From: Archangium minus
Lineage (GTDB): Bacteria; Myxococcota; Myxococcia; Myxococcales; Myxococcaceae
Direction of reading: 5' to 3'
Assembly (NCBI RefSeq): GCF_044360475.1
Contig: NZ_CP043494.1
Span: 1,922,001-1,986,000 of the forward strand
Length of the DNA: 64,000 nucleotides
The position numbers and the translations under genes were made by a program. The notes beneath the pieces are model-generated. The model did no database searches. It saw only the letters and a program-made list of their open reading frames with translations, and was not told the DNA's origin. Positions 8,248 to 18,900 of this stretch are shown here, piece after piece; position 1 is the first letter of the stretch, and every line of letters begins with the position of its first letter.

Positions 8248-9681
8248 GTGTCGATTCGGATGTCTTGGGTGTTCGTTGTATTGGCTGTAATTGGCTGTTC
8301 AGGCAATGGAGAGCCGCCGGCTGGTTCTCCCGATGCTGGCGGTGACACTCCCAGCAGATGCTTTCAGGTGCCTTCAAATGACTCCCTCTGGAACGGCGAG
8401 GGGTTCATGTTGGGGTCGGAAGGCAGGGGTGCGGAGTTCCTGGATGTGGCCGTCGACTCCCAGGGCCTTCTCTACCTTGCTGGGTATCGAGATGGCGTTA
8501 TCGGAGAAATGCGGACGGATCCCTCGGGAGACTCCAAGGCCCTCTTGATGAGGGTGGGGAGCCTGCCCCAGGAGTCCACGCCGCAGTTCTGGACGCGGGA
8601 ATTCGACAATCCAGGAGCCAGCGACACCCTCGATGTGCTGGCTCTCCACCCGGACACCGGCGAGCTCTACTTCGCGGGCCGTACCACCGGCGCCTTCCCG
8701 ACCTTCCAACACTACGGCCAGCAAGACATCTTCATCGGTGGGCCGCGCGGAAACGAGAGAGAGCAGATCCTCTATCAAGGAGGTACGGTTCGTCCGCAAC
8801 TCCCGAACCGGCTCGCCTTCACCGCCCAGAGAGCAGACAACGGTAATAAGCGAGACATCATCGTCAGTGGATATGACGATGTCTACGTGCCTGCGAATTA
8901 TGTCGAGAGATGGGAGGACCCCTTCGTCCTCAAAGTGGCACCGGGGGAAGATGGGTTGCTGAGGCAGCAGTGGTGGACGGAGTTCAACACCCCGTACACG
9001 GACACCCTCGGAGGGCTGGCCGTGGACACCACAGGGGCGGGAGCCCTCTACGTGACGGGCTACAACCCGGGTGGCGCTCAGAAAGGCGCGTTCGTGCGGA
9101 AGCTCGACAGTACCACCGGTGCGCTGGGTGACCTGTGGAGGCAGACGACGTACGGCGCGGACATGATGCATGCCGCCCATGTCCGGGATGATGGGAAGCT
9201 CCTCATCGTTGGCGCGACGTTCATGAAGTTGGGAGACACGGCCTACGGCGAGCAAGACGTGGTGGTGCGGTTGCTGGATCCCTCAACCCTCGTCGATGGC
9301 AACCCGAAGGTGGAATGGACGAGCCAGTACGGTTCCCCGGGCTCCGAGTGGGTAACGGACATGGCCGTGGACTCCCATGGCAACATCTTCGTGGTGGGCG
9401 AGACGGGGGGAGCGATCAGCAGCGAGTTTGTCAACAAGGGGATCGCAGACATCTTCCTGTTGAAGTTCAGTCCCGAGGGGAAGTTGCTCGCCCAGAAGCA
9501 GTGGGGCAGCCCCGGAGACGACCACCCGTCCGCTGTGGCGGTTGATGCGTGCGGAGAGGCCTTCATCGTTGGCTACACGACCGGCAATTTGCTGGGCGAC
9601 GCGTTCCCCGTGCGCGGGGTTCGTGACGCCTTCGTCCTCACCACGGCCAAAGCGAAGGCGTCCGAGGCAACGACCCCTTGA
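8248..9681 (+). CDS. Lipoprotein with SBBP-type beta-propeller repeats
   Basis: The best start is GTG 8248, preceded by aaggggg at good spacing; this gives 477 residues with a lipoprotein signal ending AVIGC. An upstream TTG (8206) would put extra polar residues before the signal. The mature protein has repeated units of about 50-60 residues containing LYLAGY, LYVTGY, IFVVGET and FIVGYT strands with intervening DxxG turns, as in SBBP beta-propeller repeats of myxobacterial surface proteins. It is probably anchored outside the inner membrane. Codon use is slightly less GC-biased near the 5' end. No enzymatic residues are recognised. Confidence 0.78.
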   Translation: MSIRMSWVFVVLAVIGCSGNGEPPAGSPDAGGDTPSRCFQVPSNDSLWNGEGFMLGSEGRGAEFLDVAVDSQGLLYLAGYRDGVIGEMRTDPSGDSKALLMRVGSLPQESTPQFWTREFDNPGASDTLDVLALHPDTGELYFAGRTTGAFPTFQHYGQQDIFIGGPRGNEREQILYQGGTVRPQLPNRLAFTAQRADNGNKRDIIVSGYDDVYVPANYVERWEDPFVLKVAPGEDGLLRQQWWTEFNTPYTDTLGGLAVDTTGAGALYVTGYNPGGAQKGAFVRKLDSTTGALGDLWRQTTYGADMMHAAHVRDDGKLLIVGATFMKLGDTAYGEQDVVVRLLDPSTLVDGNPKVEWTSQYGSPGSEWVTDMAVDSHGNIFVVGETGGAISSEFVNKGIADIFLLKFSPEGKLLAQKQWGSPGDDHPSAVAVDACGEAFIVGYTTGNLLGDAFPVRGVRDAFVLTTAKAKASEATTP

Positions 9682-9833
9682 CTATCTCTGGACGGAGACG
9701 GTTCTGGATGTAGGTCCGACCCTTACGGTTGGCACCGCGTTGATCAGCGGGCACACTGCGCGCCGCCTGAACGTGCGAGCAGGCTGGGAGTCTCCCCACC
9801 GGCTCGTCGCGGACACAGGAGGGGAGCGCACGG

Positions 9834-11078
9834 ATGCGCCTGCTGCACACTTCGGACTGGCACCTGGGGCACACGCTGTACGACACCTCGCGCGAGGCCG
9901 AGCACGCCGCGTTCCTCGAGTGGCTGCTCGACACCCTCGAGGAGCAGAAGGTGGACGCGCTGCTGGTGGCTGGCGACATCTTCGACACCGCCAACCCCAG
10001 CGCCGAGGCCCAGGCCTCCTGGTACCGTTTCGTTGCCCAGGCCCGGATTCGCTGCCCCAAGCTGGATGTCGTCGTGATCGGCGGCAACCACGACTCGGCG
10101 GCGCGGCTGGATGCGCCTGATCCGCTCTTCTCCGCGCTCGACGTGCGTGTCGTGGGGGGGCTGCCCAAGGCAGGGGGCTCGGTGGACCTGGAGCGCTTGT
10201 TGGTGCCGCTGAAGAACGCCCAGGGCAAGGTGGGCGCGTGGGTGGCGGCCGTGCCGTACCTGCGGCCCGCGGATCTGCCGCTCGTTTCGGAGGAGGCAGG
10301 GGACAGGCTCGTCGCGGGCGTGCGCTCGGTGTACGCCGAGGTGCTGGAGGGGGCTCGCTCCAAGCGCAAGCCGGGCCAGGCGCTCGTCGCCATGGGCCAC
10401 TGCTACATGGTGGGCACCGAGCTGTCCGTGCTCAGCGAGCGCAAGATTCTCGGGGGCAATCAGCACGCGCTCCCGGTGGACCTCTTTCCCGAGGACGTGG
10501 CGTACGCGGCGCTCGGGCACCTGCACAAGGCGCAGCGCGTGGGTGGGCGCGAGGGCGTGCGCTACAGCGGCTCGCCCCTGCCCCTGTCGCTCTCCGAGGC
10601 CAGCTATGCGCACCAGGTGCTGCTGGTGGAGCTCGAGGGCGAGCAGCTCTCCACCGTGAGGCCCTTGCACGTGCCTCGCCGAGTGGAGATGGAGCGCGTG
10701 CCCAAGCGCGACGCGGCCACGCTGGATGACGTGGTGACGATGCTGGAGGCCCTGCCCGAGCTGGAGCCAGGAACGCCCGACTGGCGCCGCCCCTACCTGG
10801 AGGTGTGCGTCGCGCTGCCCCGCCCCGAGCCCGCGCTGCGCCGTCGTGTGGAGGCCGCGCTCGAGGGCAAGGCCGCGCGTCTGGTGAAGCTCACCCCCGC
10901 TTATACCGGCAGCGGCAACACGCTCGCGGATGCCGGGCCGGGGCTCTCCCTCAAGGAGCGCACCCCCGAGGATGTCTTCCGTGCCCGCTACGCGCGCGAT
11001 TACACCGAGCCGCTCGACCCGGCGCTGCTCGAGGCCTTCCACTCGCTGCTCACCCAGGTGCAGGAGGACGCGTCATGA
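9834..11078 (+). CDS. sbcD: Exonuclease subunit SbcD (Mre11-like)
   Basis: 414 residues, normal for the family. The nuclease subunit of the SbcCD complex processes hairpins and double-strand ends in the cytoplasm. The phosphoesterase motifs are clear: HTSDWHLGH at the N-terminus, GDIFDT, GGNHDS, MGHCYM and ALGHLHKAQ, which together bind two metal ions. The C-terminal region after residue 270 fits the SbcD C-terminal domain. GAGGGGAG lies a few bases upstream of the ATG. The stop codon overlaps the sbcC start (ATGA), so the pair is translationally coupled, as expected for the two subunits of one complex. Confidence 0.96.
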   Translation: MRLLHTSDWHLGHTLYDTSREAEHAAFLEWLLDTLEEQKVDALLVAGDIFDTANPSAEAQASWYRFVAQARIRCPKLDVVVIGGNHDSAARLDAPDPLFSALDVRVVGGLPKAGGSVDLERLLVPLKNAQGKVGAWVAAVPYLRPADLPLVSEEAGDRLVAGVRSVYAEVLEGARSKRKPGQALVAMGHCYMVGTELSVLSERKILGGNQHALPVDLFPEDVAYAALGHLHKAQRVGGREGVRYSGSPLPLSLSEASYAHQVLLVELEGEQLSTVRPLHVPRRVEMERVPKRDAATLDDVVTMLEALPELEPGTPDWRRPYLEVCVALPRPEPALRRRVEAALEGKAARLVKLTPAYTGSGNTLADAGPGLSLKERTPEDVFRARYARDYTEPLDPALLEAFHSLLTQVQEDAS

Positions 11079-14000
11079 GGATCCTCTCCATCAGCGGCCG
11101 TAACCTGACGAGCCTCGCGGGCGACTTCTCCCTGAACTTGGATCAGCCGCCGCTCGACAAGCTGGGGCTGTTCGCCATCACCGGTGCCACGGGAGCGGGG
11201 AAGAGCACGCTGCTGGATGCCTTGTGCCTGGCCCTCTTCGACCGCACGCCCCGGCTGGGTGAGCGCGGCGGTGTTCCGGTGGGGCGCCCCGAGGAGGACG
11301 AGGACGCGCGGCTGATGGCCAACGACGTGCGCGGCGTGCTGCGGCGCGGCGCGGCCGAGGGCTTCGCCGAGGTGGACTTCCTGGGCAAGGACGGCCGGCG
11401 CTACCGCGCGCGTTGGTCCGTGTGGCGGGCGCGCAACCGCGCCGAGGGCCGCTTCCGTCCCCAGGAGATGACCCTCACCGACGTGGTCTCCCAGCAGCAG
11501 TTCGGGCGCACCAAGTCCGAGGTGCTCAAGGCGATTGAAGAGCGATTGGGCCTGTCCTTCGACCAGTTCCGACGCTCGGCGCTGCTGGCGCAGGGCGAGT
11601 TCGCCGCCTTCCTGCGCGCGGATGCCAACGAGCGCGCGGAGCTGCTGGAGCGGATGACGGGGACAGAGGTGTACAGCCGGGTGTCCATGGCCGCGCACCA
11701 GCGCCACAAGGAAGTGCAGGAGGAGCTGTCGAAGCTGGCGCAGGGCGTGGCGGCCATTCCGCGACTGCCTGACGAGGAGCGCGCGGCGGTAGAGGCGCAG
11801 CGCTCGCGCGAGGAGTCAGCGCTGGCCGAAGCCCAGGCGGTGCAGGCGAAGGCGGAGCAGTCGCTCCAGTGGTACACGGAGCGGGCTCGGCTGGTCGCGC
11901 AGGAGGCGGAGGCGGAGCAGGCACGTCAGCGCGCGTCCCAGGCGCTGGAGGCCGCGGAGCCTCGGAAGGCGGAGCTGGAGCGGGTGCGTGCGGCGGAGGT
12001 GCTGCGGGCTCCGCTGAACCGGGCGGACGAGGAGGCTCGGCGGTTGGCGGCGGCGGACGTGGCGCTGGCGGCGCGGCGCACGGAGGCGGAGGCGGCGCGG
12101 GCCGCGGAGCAGGTCCGCGAGGAGGCGCGGGCGAAGGCGGAGGCGCGGAAGACGGCGGCGGTGGAGGCGGAGGCGGCTGCTCGCCCGGAGCTGGAGAAGG
12201 CAGTGGCGCTGGACTCAGCGCTCGCGCAAGAGCGCATCGGCGCGCAGGAGGCCACGCGAAAGCTGGAAGCCGCTCGGGAGTCCGAGCGCCAGGCCCGGGA
12301 CGAGGTGGCGCGGGTCGCTCGCGACGAGTCCGACGCGCGCGCGGCGATGACCGCGGCACAGGCTTGGCTGAACGAGTACGTGCGTCTGGCGGCGCTGGCT
12401 CGCGAGTGGCCTCGCTGGGAGGCGGAGCTCACCCGCTACGAGCGTGCGGCGGGGGCGGAGGCCAAGGCCCGCGAGTCCTTCGCGAAGGTGCAATCACGGG
12501 CCGCGGCGTTGAGCGCAGACGTCCAGCGCCGTGAAGAGGAGCGCCGCGAGGCGAACGCGTCCGTGGAGACGGCGGCAGCCGCTGTGGCCCGCGCGGAGGC
12601 CGAGCTGGGTGAGGATGCCGGTGCGGAGCGGCGAGCCCGGCGGGAGTCGCTGTTGTTCCGGCAGGAGACGCTGCGAGCGCTGACGGAGGCGAGCAAGGGC
12701 GCACTCGAGGCCGCTCGCGCCGAGCAGGAAGCCTCCGAGGAAGCCACGAAGGCTCGGGCGGAGCAGACTGCCGCGGCGACAGGAGCCGAGGCCGCGAAGG
12801 TGCGTCGCATTGAGCACGAGGCCGCGCTCAAGGAGGCTCGCCGTGCACTCACCGAGGCCCGAGCGACGTTGGATCTCGCGGAGTACCGCGCGGAGCTGCG
12901 GCCAGGACAGCCTTGTCCGCTCTGCGGTGCTAGCGAGCATCCCTACCGGCAACCCGGCGCTGTGCTGGAGGGGCTCGCCGCGAAGGCCCAGGGTCGGGTG
13001 GACACGCTGGATGGAGAGCTGAAGGCGGCCATTCAAGAGGAGGCCTCGGCCAACGCACGGGTGTCTGCGGAGGGCTCTCGTGCGGCGCAGGCGGAGACTC
13101 GGCGCGAGGCCGCGGCGAAGCGGCGGATTCAGCAGCGCGAGGCGTGGAGCCTCTGCCGCGCGAAGCTCTCGGGCTCACTGCCTCCCGAGGACGTGGAGGC
13201 ACCGGAAGTCGCGGCGTGGCTGGAGTCGGCGCTGGCGGAGGCGAAGACCCTGCTGGCCGCGCTGAAGGACGAGGAGGAGAAGGCGGAGAAGCTGGCCCGC
13301 GTGGCGAAGGAGGCCCGGGGCGTGCTGACCCTCGCGCGTGAGCGCCAGACGGCGGCGGAGAAGGCGTGGCTCGAGGCGGCCGAGGCGTTGCGTCAGAACA
13401 CCGAGGCCCAGGCCGCCGCCGGGCGTGACGTGGAGCAGGCCGAGCGCGTTCGCCAGGAGGTGCTGGCGGGACTGGCAGCTCCCTTCCAGGGCTCGCAACG
13501 CTGGGAGGAGTCGCTGGCCTCGGACCCCGCGAGCTTCCGCGCGCGCTGCGCGAAGTGGGTGGCGGAGTGGAACACCCGCGAGCAGGCGTTGCGCGAGGCG
13601 GAGACGCGCGTGGTGCAGGCGGAGAAGAACCGGGCTCCCGCGGAGGCGCTTGTCAAAGAGCGGAGCTCCCTGGTCGAGTCCTGCGCGCGGGAGCTGGCGC
13701 GGGTGGAGGCCGTGCTCCGGGAGACGCAGGCCGCGCGTGCGGCGGTGCTCGGCGGACGTCCCACGGTCGAAGTGCGGGCCGCGCTACAGCGGGAGCTGGA
13801 GGAGTCTTCTCGGGCTTTCGAGTCCGTGCGCGCCGAGGCCGAGAAGGCGAAGCAGGAGGCCGCCGCCGTCACCGCGCGTGTCGAGGCCGCTGTGCAGGCC
13901 CGTGAGTCCGCGAGCACGGCCCGCGCCGAGGCCGAGGCGGCGCTCTCTGCACTGCTGTCGGTGCGGAGCCTCACGCTGGAGGCCGCGCGCACCTTGCTCG

Positions 14001-14860
14001 CGCGGGATGCCGCCTGGTGCGAGGCCGAGGAGCGTGCCCTTGCGCAGCTCCGTCAGGAGCACGACCACGCCCTCTCTGTGCTGAAGGAGCGCCAGGCCCA
14101 GCGCACTCGGCACGAGGCGTCTGGGCTCCCATCCATCGCTGAGGCAGAGGCCGCCGCCGCATGCGAGCGGGCTCGCGCGGACACGGAGGCTCGGCGTCAG
14201 GCCACCGCCTCGTTGAAGGCCCGGCTCGACCAGGACGACGAGGCCCGCCGCCGCCATGGCGAGCAGGCTCGGCTCCTCGAGGAGAAGCAGCGCGCGAGCG
14301 GCGTGTGGCGCACCCTCAGCGAGCTCATCGGCTCGCACGACGGCAGGAAGTTCAAGGTGTTCGCTCAGAGCCTCACCCTGGATGCGCTCCTGCACTACGC
14401 CAACGCGCACCTCGAGGAGCTGGCTCCGCGCTATCGCCTCATGCGCGTGCCGAAGTACGACCTCGACCTCCAGGTGGTGGACCGGGACATGGGCGATGAG
14501 GTTCGGGGGGTCTCCAGTCTTTCGGGTGGAGAGAGCTTCCTCGTGTCGCTGGCCCTGGCCCTGGGGCTTGCCTCGCTCTCCTCGGAGACGACGCAGGTGG
14601 AGACGCTCTTCATCGACGAGGGCTTCGGCACGTTGGATCCGGAGACTCTGGAGATGGCCCTGGCCACGCTCGACGCGCTCCAGGCCACCGGCCGGCAGGT
14701 GGGCATCATCTCCCACGTGTCGGGGCTCGCTGAGCGCATTGGCGTGCAGGTGCGCGTGGTGAAGCAGGGCGCTGGACGCAGTCGGCTCGTCGTCATGGGA
14801 GAGCCGGATCTCCTCGCAGCCTCGGCGCCCGATGTGCGGCCCGCGGCCTCGGTGGGGTAG
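11075..14860 (+). CDS. sbcC: Exonuclease subunit SbcC (Rad50-like SMC ATPase)
   Basis: 1261 residues from the ATG overlapping the sbcD stop. The Walker A motif GATGAGKST is at residues 37-45. Two long Ala/Glu/Arg-rich coiled coils flank a zinc hook, PCPLCG (Cys614 and Cys617). The ABC signature SLSGGES (about residue 1150) and Walker B LFIDEGFGTLD (about 1180) complete the ATPase head. SbcC powers and gates the SbcD nuclease. The very low-complexity coiled coil (Ala-Glu-Ala-rich) produces many spurious ORFs in other frames. It ends only 4 nt from the convergent PilZ gene. Confidence 0.96.
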   Translation: MRILSISGRNLTSLAGDFSLNLDQPPLDKLGLFAITGATGAGKSTLLDALCLALFDRTPRLGERGGVPVGRPEEDEDARLMANDVRGVLRRGAAEGFAEVDFLGKDGRRYRARWSVWRARNRAEGRFRPQEMTLTDVVSQQQFGRTKSEVLKAIEERLGLSFDQFRRSALLAQGEFAAFLRADANERAELLERMTGTEVYSRVSMAAHQRHKEVQEELSKLAQGVAAIPRLPDEERAAVEAQRSREESALAEAQAVQAKAEQSLQWYTERARLVAQEAEAEQARQRASQALEAAEPRKAELERVRAAEVLRAPLNRADEEARRLAAADVALAARRTEAEAARAAEQVREEARAKAEARKTAAVEAEAAARPELEKAVALDSALAQERIGAQEATRKLEAARESERQARDEVARVARDESDARAAMTAAQAWLNEYVRLAALAREWPRWEAELTRYERAAGAEAKARESFAKVQSRAAALSADVQRREEERREANASVETAAAAVARAEAELGEDAGAERRARRESLLFRQETLRALTEASKGALEAARAEQEASEEATKARAEQTAAATGAEAAKVRRIEHEAALKEARRALTEARATLDLAEYRAELRPGQPCPLCGASEHPYRQPGAVLEGLAAKAQGRVDTLDGELKAAIQEEASANARVSAEGSRAAQAETRREAAAKRRIQQREAWSLCRAKLSGSLPPEDVEAPEVAAWLESALAEAKTLLAALKDEEEKAEKLARVAKEARGVLTLARERQTAAEKAWLEAAEALRQNTEAQAAAGRDVEQAERVRQEVLAGLAAPFQGSQRWEESLASDPASFRARCAKWVAEWNTREQALREAETRVVQAEKNRAPAEALVKERSSLVESCARELARVEAVLRETQAARAAVLGGRPTVEVRAALQRELEESSRAFESVRAEAEKAKQEAAAVTARVEAAVQARESASTARAEAEAALSALLSVRSLTLEAARTLLARDAAWCEAEERALAQLRQEHDHALSVLKERQAQRTRHEASGLPSIAEAEAAAACERARADTEARRQATASLKARLDQDDEARRRHGEQARLLEEKQRASGVWRTLSELIGSHDGRKFKVFAQSLTLDALLHYANAHLEELAPRYRLMRVPKYDLDLQVVDRDMGDEVRGVSSLSGGESFLVSLALALGLASLSSETTQVETLFIDEGFGTLDPETLEMALATLDALQATGRQVGIISHVSGLAERIGVQVRVVKQGAGRSRLVVMGEPDLLAASAPDVRPAASVG

Positions 14861-14864
14861 CGCG

Positions 14865-15731
14865 TCAGCTCGAGGGCGAGCTGGCCAGGCTCGCCAGGTA
14901 CCGGTCCAACGTCTCGGCGAAGCGGGTGTCGTCGTTGATGAAGGCGAGCCCCACGCCTCCCTTGTACGGATCGTCCACCACGTGCACCACCAGCGCGTCT
15001 CCCTGCAGGCGCTCGCCGTTGGGCAGCTTCACCTGGACCGTCACCACGCTGTCCACAGGCGGCCGGTGCGCCGTCCTCACGAAGAGGCCTCCGTTGGAGA
15101 TGTTCGTCGCGTGCTCACGCACGAAGTCCAGCTCCGTGCGGAACTCCATCTCCAGCTTCACCGCGAAGCGGCGTCCCCGGCGAAGCGTGTCGAAGGTCTC
15201 GTACGCGGGGGTGTCCTGCTTCGGCGGCTCCTCCTTCGAGGGTGCTTCGGAGGTGGCTGGCTCCTGGCTCGGAGCGGGGGCCTGGGCGTTGGTCGCGGTG
15301 TCGAAGTACGCGATGCGGACGGAGGCGGGCCCCTGGGGCGGCCCATCTGGAATGGGCTCTCGGACGGCGAGCTGTTGCAGGTGCCCGTGCAGCACGATGG
15401 CCGCGGCCTCGAAGTCCTCCAGCTCGTGGAGGTCCGATCCGGTGAGCGCGCGGGCGCGGAACGCATCGCGCTCCGCCTTGGGCAGGCGCCACATCTCCAC
15501 GAGGATGCCGCCGCTCTCCTCGACCTCCTCCGTCAGGGCCTCCACCGCCGAGCGCGGGTAGCTGGGCACCTCCACCTTCAGCTCCAGCGTGGCTTCTACT
15601 TCCCGTAAGGCCACGACGATGCCAGGCGGCTTCGGCGAGGGCAGCAACGCCCCCAGCCCCTCCACCAGATCTCTGACCCGCTCTGCACGGGCCGAGCCAT
15701 TCCACAACGCCGCGAGACCGAACACTGGCAC
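14865..15731 (-). CDS. PilZ-domain protein, TIGR02266-type
   Basis: 288 residues. The N-terminal 130 residues form a mixed alpha/beta region of unknown function. A Pro/Ala/Glu-rich linker follows, then a PilZ domain from about residue 180. RRGRR supplies the RxxxR and NISNGG the (D/N)xSxxG parts of the cyclic-di-GMP-binding motif, and the downstream strands with GVGLAFI fit the TIGR02266 subgroup common in Myxococcales. It is predicted to be a cytoplasmic c-di-GMP effector; its target is unknown. The gene is convergent with sbcC and divergent from the CglD-like gene (244-nt gap). Confidence 0.87.
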   Translation of the reverse strand: MPVFGLAALWNGSARAERVRDLVEGLGALLPSPKPPGIVVALREVEATLELKVEVPSYPRSAVEALTEEVEESGGILVEMWRLPKAERDAFRARALTGSDLHELEDFEAAAIVLHGHLQQLAVREPIPDGPPQGPASVRIAYFDTATNAQAPAPSQEPATSEAPSKEEPPKQDTPAYETFDTLRRGRRFAVKLEMEFRTELDFVREHATNISNGGLFVRTAHRPPVDSVVTVQVKLPNGERLQGDALVVHVVDDPYKGGVGLAFINDDTRFAETLDRYLASLASSPSS

Positions 15732-15974
15732 GTCGACGGAGGATAGCCGAGGCCGCGCTCGGGTGGGTCAATCATCGTTCATTTCCCGCCACTGAACGCT
15801 CTGCGAGCAGGCGAGCACGCGAAGGGGGTCTCCGGCGGCGCTCCGTACGGCGCTGGTCATTCCGGGGGGGTGGCACCCGGTACGCGAGGGCAGGTTCCAA
15901 GAAACCCACCTGGGCAATAGGGGCGCGCGGCTCCAGCTTCGCGGGCCGTTGTCGCACCCCCTTCCCCGAGGCAC

Positions 15975-18900
15975 ATGATGCGTGTCCATTTTCGAGTCCT
16001 CTCGGCCGCGCTGCTCGTGGCCGCACTCGTCACGGGTTGTGGTCCAGACAAGTCAGGAACCGATCCCTCGCAATCCGGTGGGGGGGGACAGAGTGAGGAC
16101 CCCACTAGCGAAGACCCGACTTCGGAGCCCCCGCCTCCTGTGGAAGATCCCTTCGCGGATCCTCCAGGCCCCAGCCACCCCGACAACCGGGCGCTCGACT
16201 CTGACTGCGATGGCCTGACGGACGCGGAGGAGTGGGGCAACGTCTATGCGGGAGGCCTGAAGACGGATCCAGGCCGGTGGGACACGGATGGGGATGGTCT
16301 CCGCGATGGGCTCGAGGCGGGCCGCACCTCCTCCGTCAACGCGGATCCCGAGTGCAAGCGTCTCTTCCGCGCGGACGCGGAGCCTTCGAGCCGGACGAAC
16401 CCGGGCACCGCGGACACGGATGGGGACGGGCTGAAGGACGGTGCGGAGGATCGCAACCGCAACGGCAAGGCGGAGCCGGGTGAGACGGATCCCACCAGCC
16501 AGGATTCGGATGGAGATGGCCTGCTGGACGGCGAGGAGGACGGCAACAAGAACGGTCAGGTGGACTCCGGCGAGACCGACCCGCGCAAGCGGGACACGGA
16601 TGGGGATGGCCTCTCGGATTCCGTCGAGCTGAGCACCAGCCACACGGATCCGCTCAACGCGGACACGGATGGGGATTCATGCCGGGATGGTGCCGAGGAC
16701 CTCAACGGCAACGGTGTGAAGAACCCGGGGGAGACGGATCCTCGGAATGGCTCCGACTGCGGTGCGGGTGGCCTCCCAGATACGGATGGCGATGGCGTGC
16801 CGGACTCCGTTGAGGACGTCGACCGCGATGGGGCGAAGGACGGGAACGAGACGGACTGGCGCAACGCGGACACGGACGGAGACGGACTGACGGATGGCGT
16901 GGAGGATCGCAATCGCAACGGCGTGGTGGACTCCGGCGAGACCGACCCGCGCGTGAAGGACACGGACTGTGACGGCCTGCTCGACGGCGCGGACCAGGGG
17001 GCCTTCAAGGGCGAGGACACGAACGGCAACGGCGTGCGCGACGCAGGAGAGACGAACCCGGCCAACCGTGACACGGACGGTGACGGCCTGCTGGACGGCG
17101 TGGAGCGCGGCATCCCCGCGGGCTCGGCGCCCCTCACCACCTGTGGCTATCCCGGTGACGTGGACCCCAGCACGACCACGGACCCCAGCAACGCCGACTC
17201 TGACGGCGATGGCATCGCTGATGGTGCCGAGGACTCAAACCAGAACGGCCGCAAGGACTCGGGCGAGTTGGATCCACGCAATGGGGGCGACGGAGCCAGC
17301 ACCACGCCGGCCGGCCAGGCCTGCGCGGCGCAGAACCTGCGGCAGGTCATCTTCAAGGAAGACAGCGGCGGGGACATTCGCCTGGCGCTCCGGCCTGGCT
17401 TCCAGGAGGTGAAGCAGCTCGTCGTGGGCGGCAAGAGCCGAGGCTTCGTGGGTTATGACGACACCCACAAGGTGGCCTTCATCGCTTACAAGCGTGCGCA
17501 GGCGGGCACCTCGACGACGGTGGTGGGCGACGAGCTGTTCGTTCGCGGCCAGTTCTCCCCGTCGGTGGCGGCGGGCACCACCCAGACGTTTACCGCCTGG
17601 GACGGCCACCCCGCGTTGCAAGCCTTCTACGAGCAGGGGGCGACCACCAACCTGCGGGACTACACCAACGCGGTGGCCAACTCGCTCGTCGGCTCGGGGG
17701 CCGGAGTGCTCTCGGGCGGTGCGTCCGTGAGCGGGCCGTACAAGCTTCAGGCGCAGTACGTTCACCGCTCCAACGCGAGCGTGCTGGTGGTGCTGGCCAT
17801 CACGCCCAAGGCGCGCTTCGTGGAGCCCGGGCTCTTCACCGTGGGGGACACGGCGGGCGGCACGGCGCTGGCCCAGTTCGGTGATGCGGACGCGGTGCAG
17901 TGCGAGACCTTCACCGCGGGCAACGGCATGGCGGACTTCCTCTTCGTCGTGGACGACAGCGGCTCCATGCAGACGTCCCAGAGCGCGGTGGCCGACGCCG
18001 CCTCGGCCGTGGCCAACCGGCTGGGCAACTCGCAGCTCGACTGGCGCATCTCCATGGTGACCTCGTCCTATACGCAGACAGGCTATGGCCTTCCCAACGC
18101 CGGCCTGTTCCGTGGCTTCACTCGGAACATCGACCAGTTCAAGGCGTGGTTGCAGCAGAGCGCGCCGTGCCCCGACCCCAGCCAGTACTGCTATGTGGGC
18201 ATCGACGGCTCCAGCGAGGAGCGCACCCTGGAGAGCGCGAGGGCGGCGGTGGACTTCATGACCCAGGCGAGCACGCCCGCGGCCAAGAAGTACCGTCCAG
18301 GTGCTCGGCTGGTGGTCATCCTCCTCACGGACGTGCGCGACCAGCCGGACACCATTCCGGTCAGCACGTACATCGACTACTTCAAGGGCTCCAACCCCAT
18401 CGGCCAGCTCATCCAGATGCACGGCATCATCTGCGAGCCGGCCGGCGGCGAGTGCTACCCGAGCGAGCCTGTCCATGACCCTCGGCACCTGGACGTCATC
18501 CAGGCCACCGGCGGTGTCGTGGGCAGCATCCGCAGCACCGCGTCCATCCAGAACACCATCAACACCATTGTGGACAGCGTGATTGCCTCCACGGGCTACC
18601 GCACGCTCAAGCCGCCCATCGGCGCGTCGGTGCGGGTGGCGATGGAGTCGGTGCAGGACCCCTCGCGTTGCACGGCGAGCGATCTGCCGCGCAGCCGGAC
18701 GAACGGCTTCGACGTTGACGGTGTCAGCCGGGCGTTGTCCTTCTACGGTGCGTGTCGTCCGGCCGTGGCGGGGACGACGAAGGCCGCCGTCTCCTACCGT
18801 TACTGGAGCGATCTCACGCTCAACAAGGATGGCAATCCGCCACCCTGCTCGACGGACACCGGCTACTACGATCCGAGCGACCCGGACTTCTGCAAGGGCA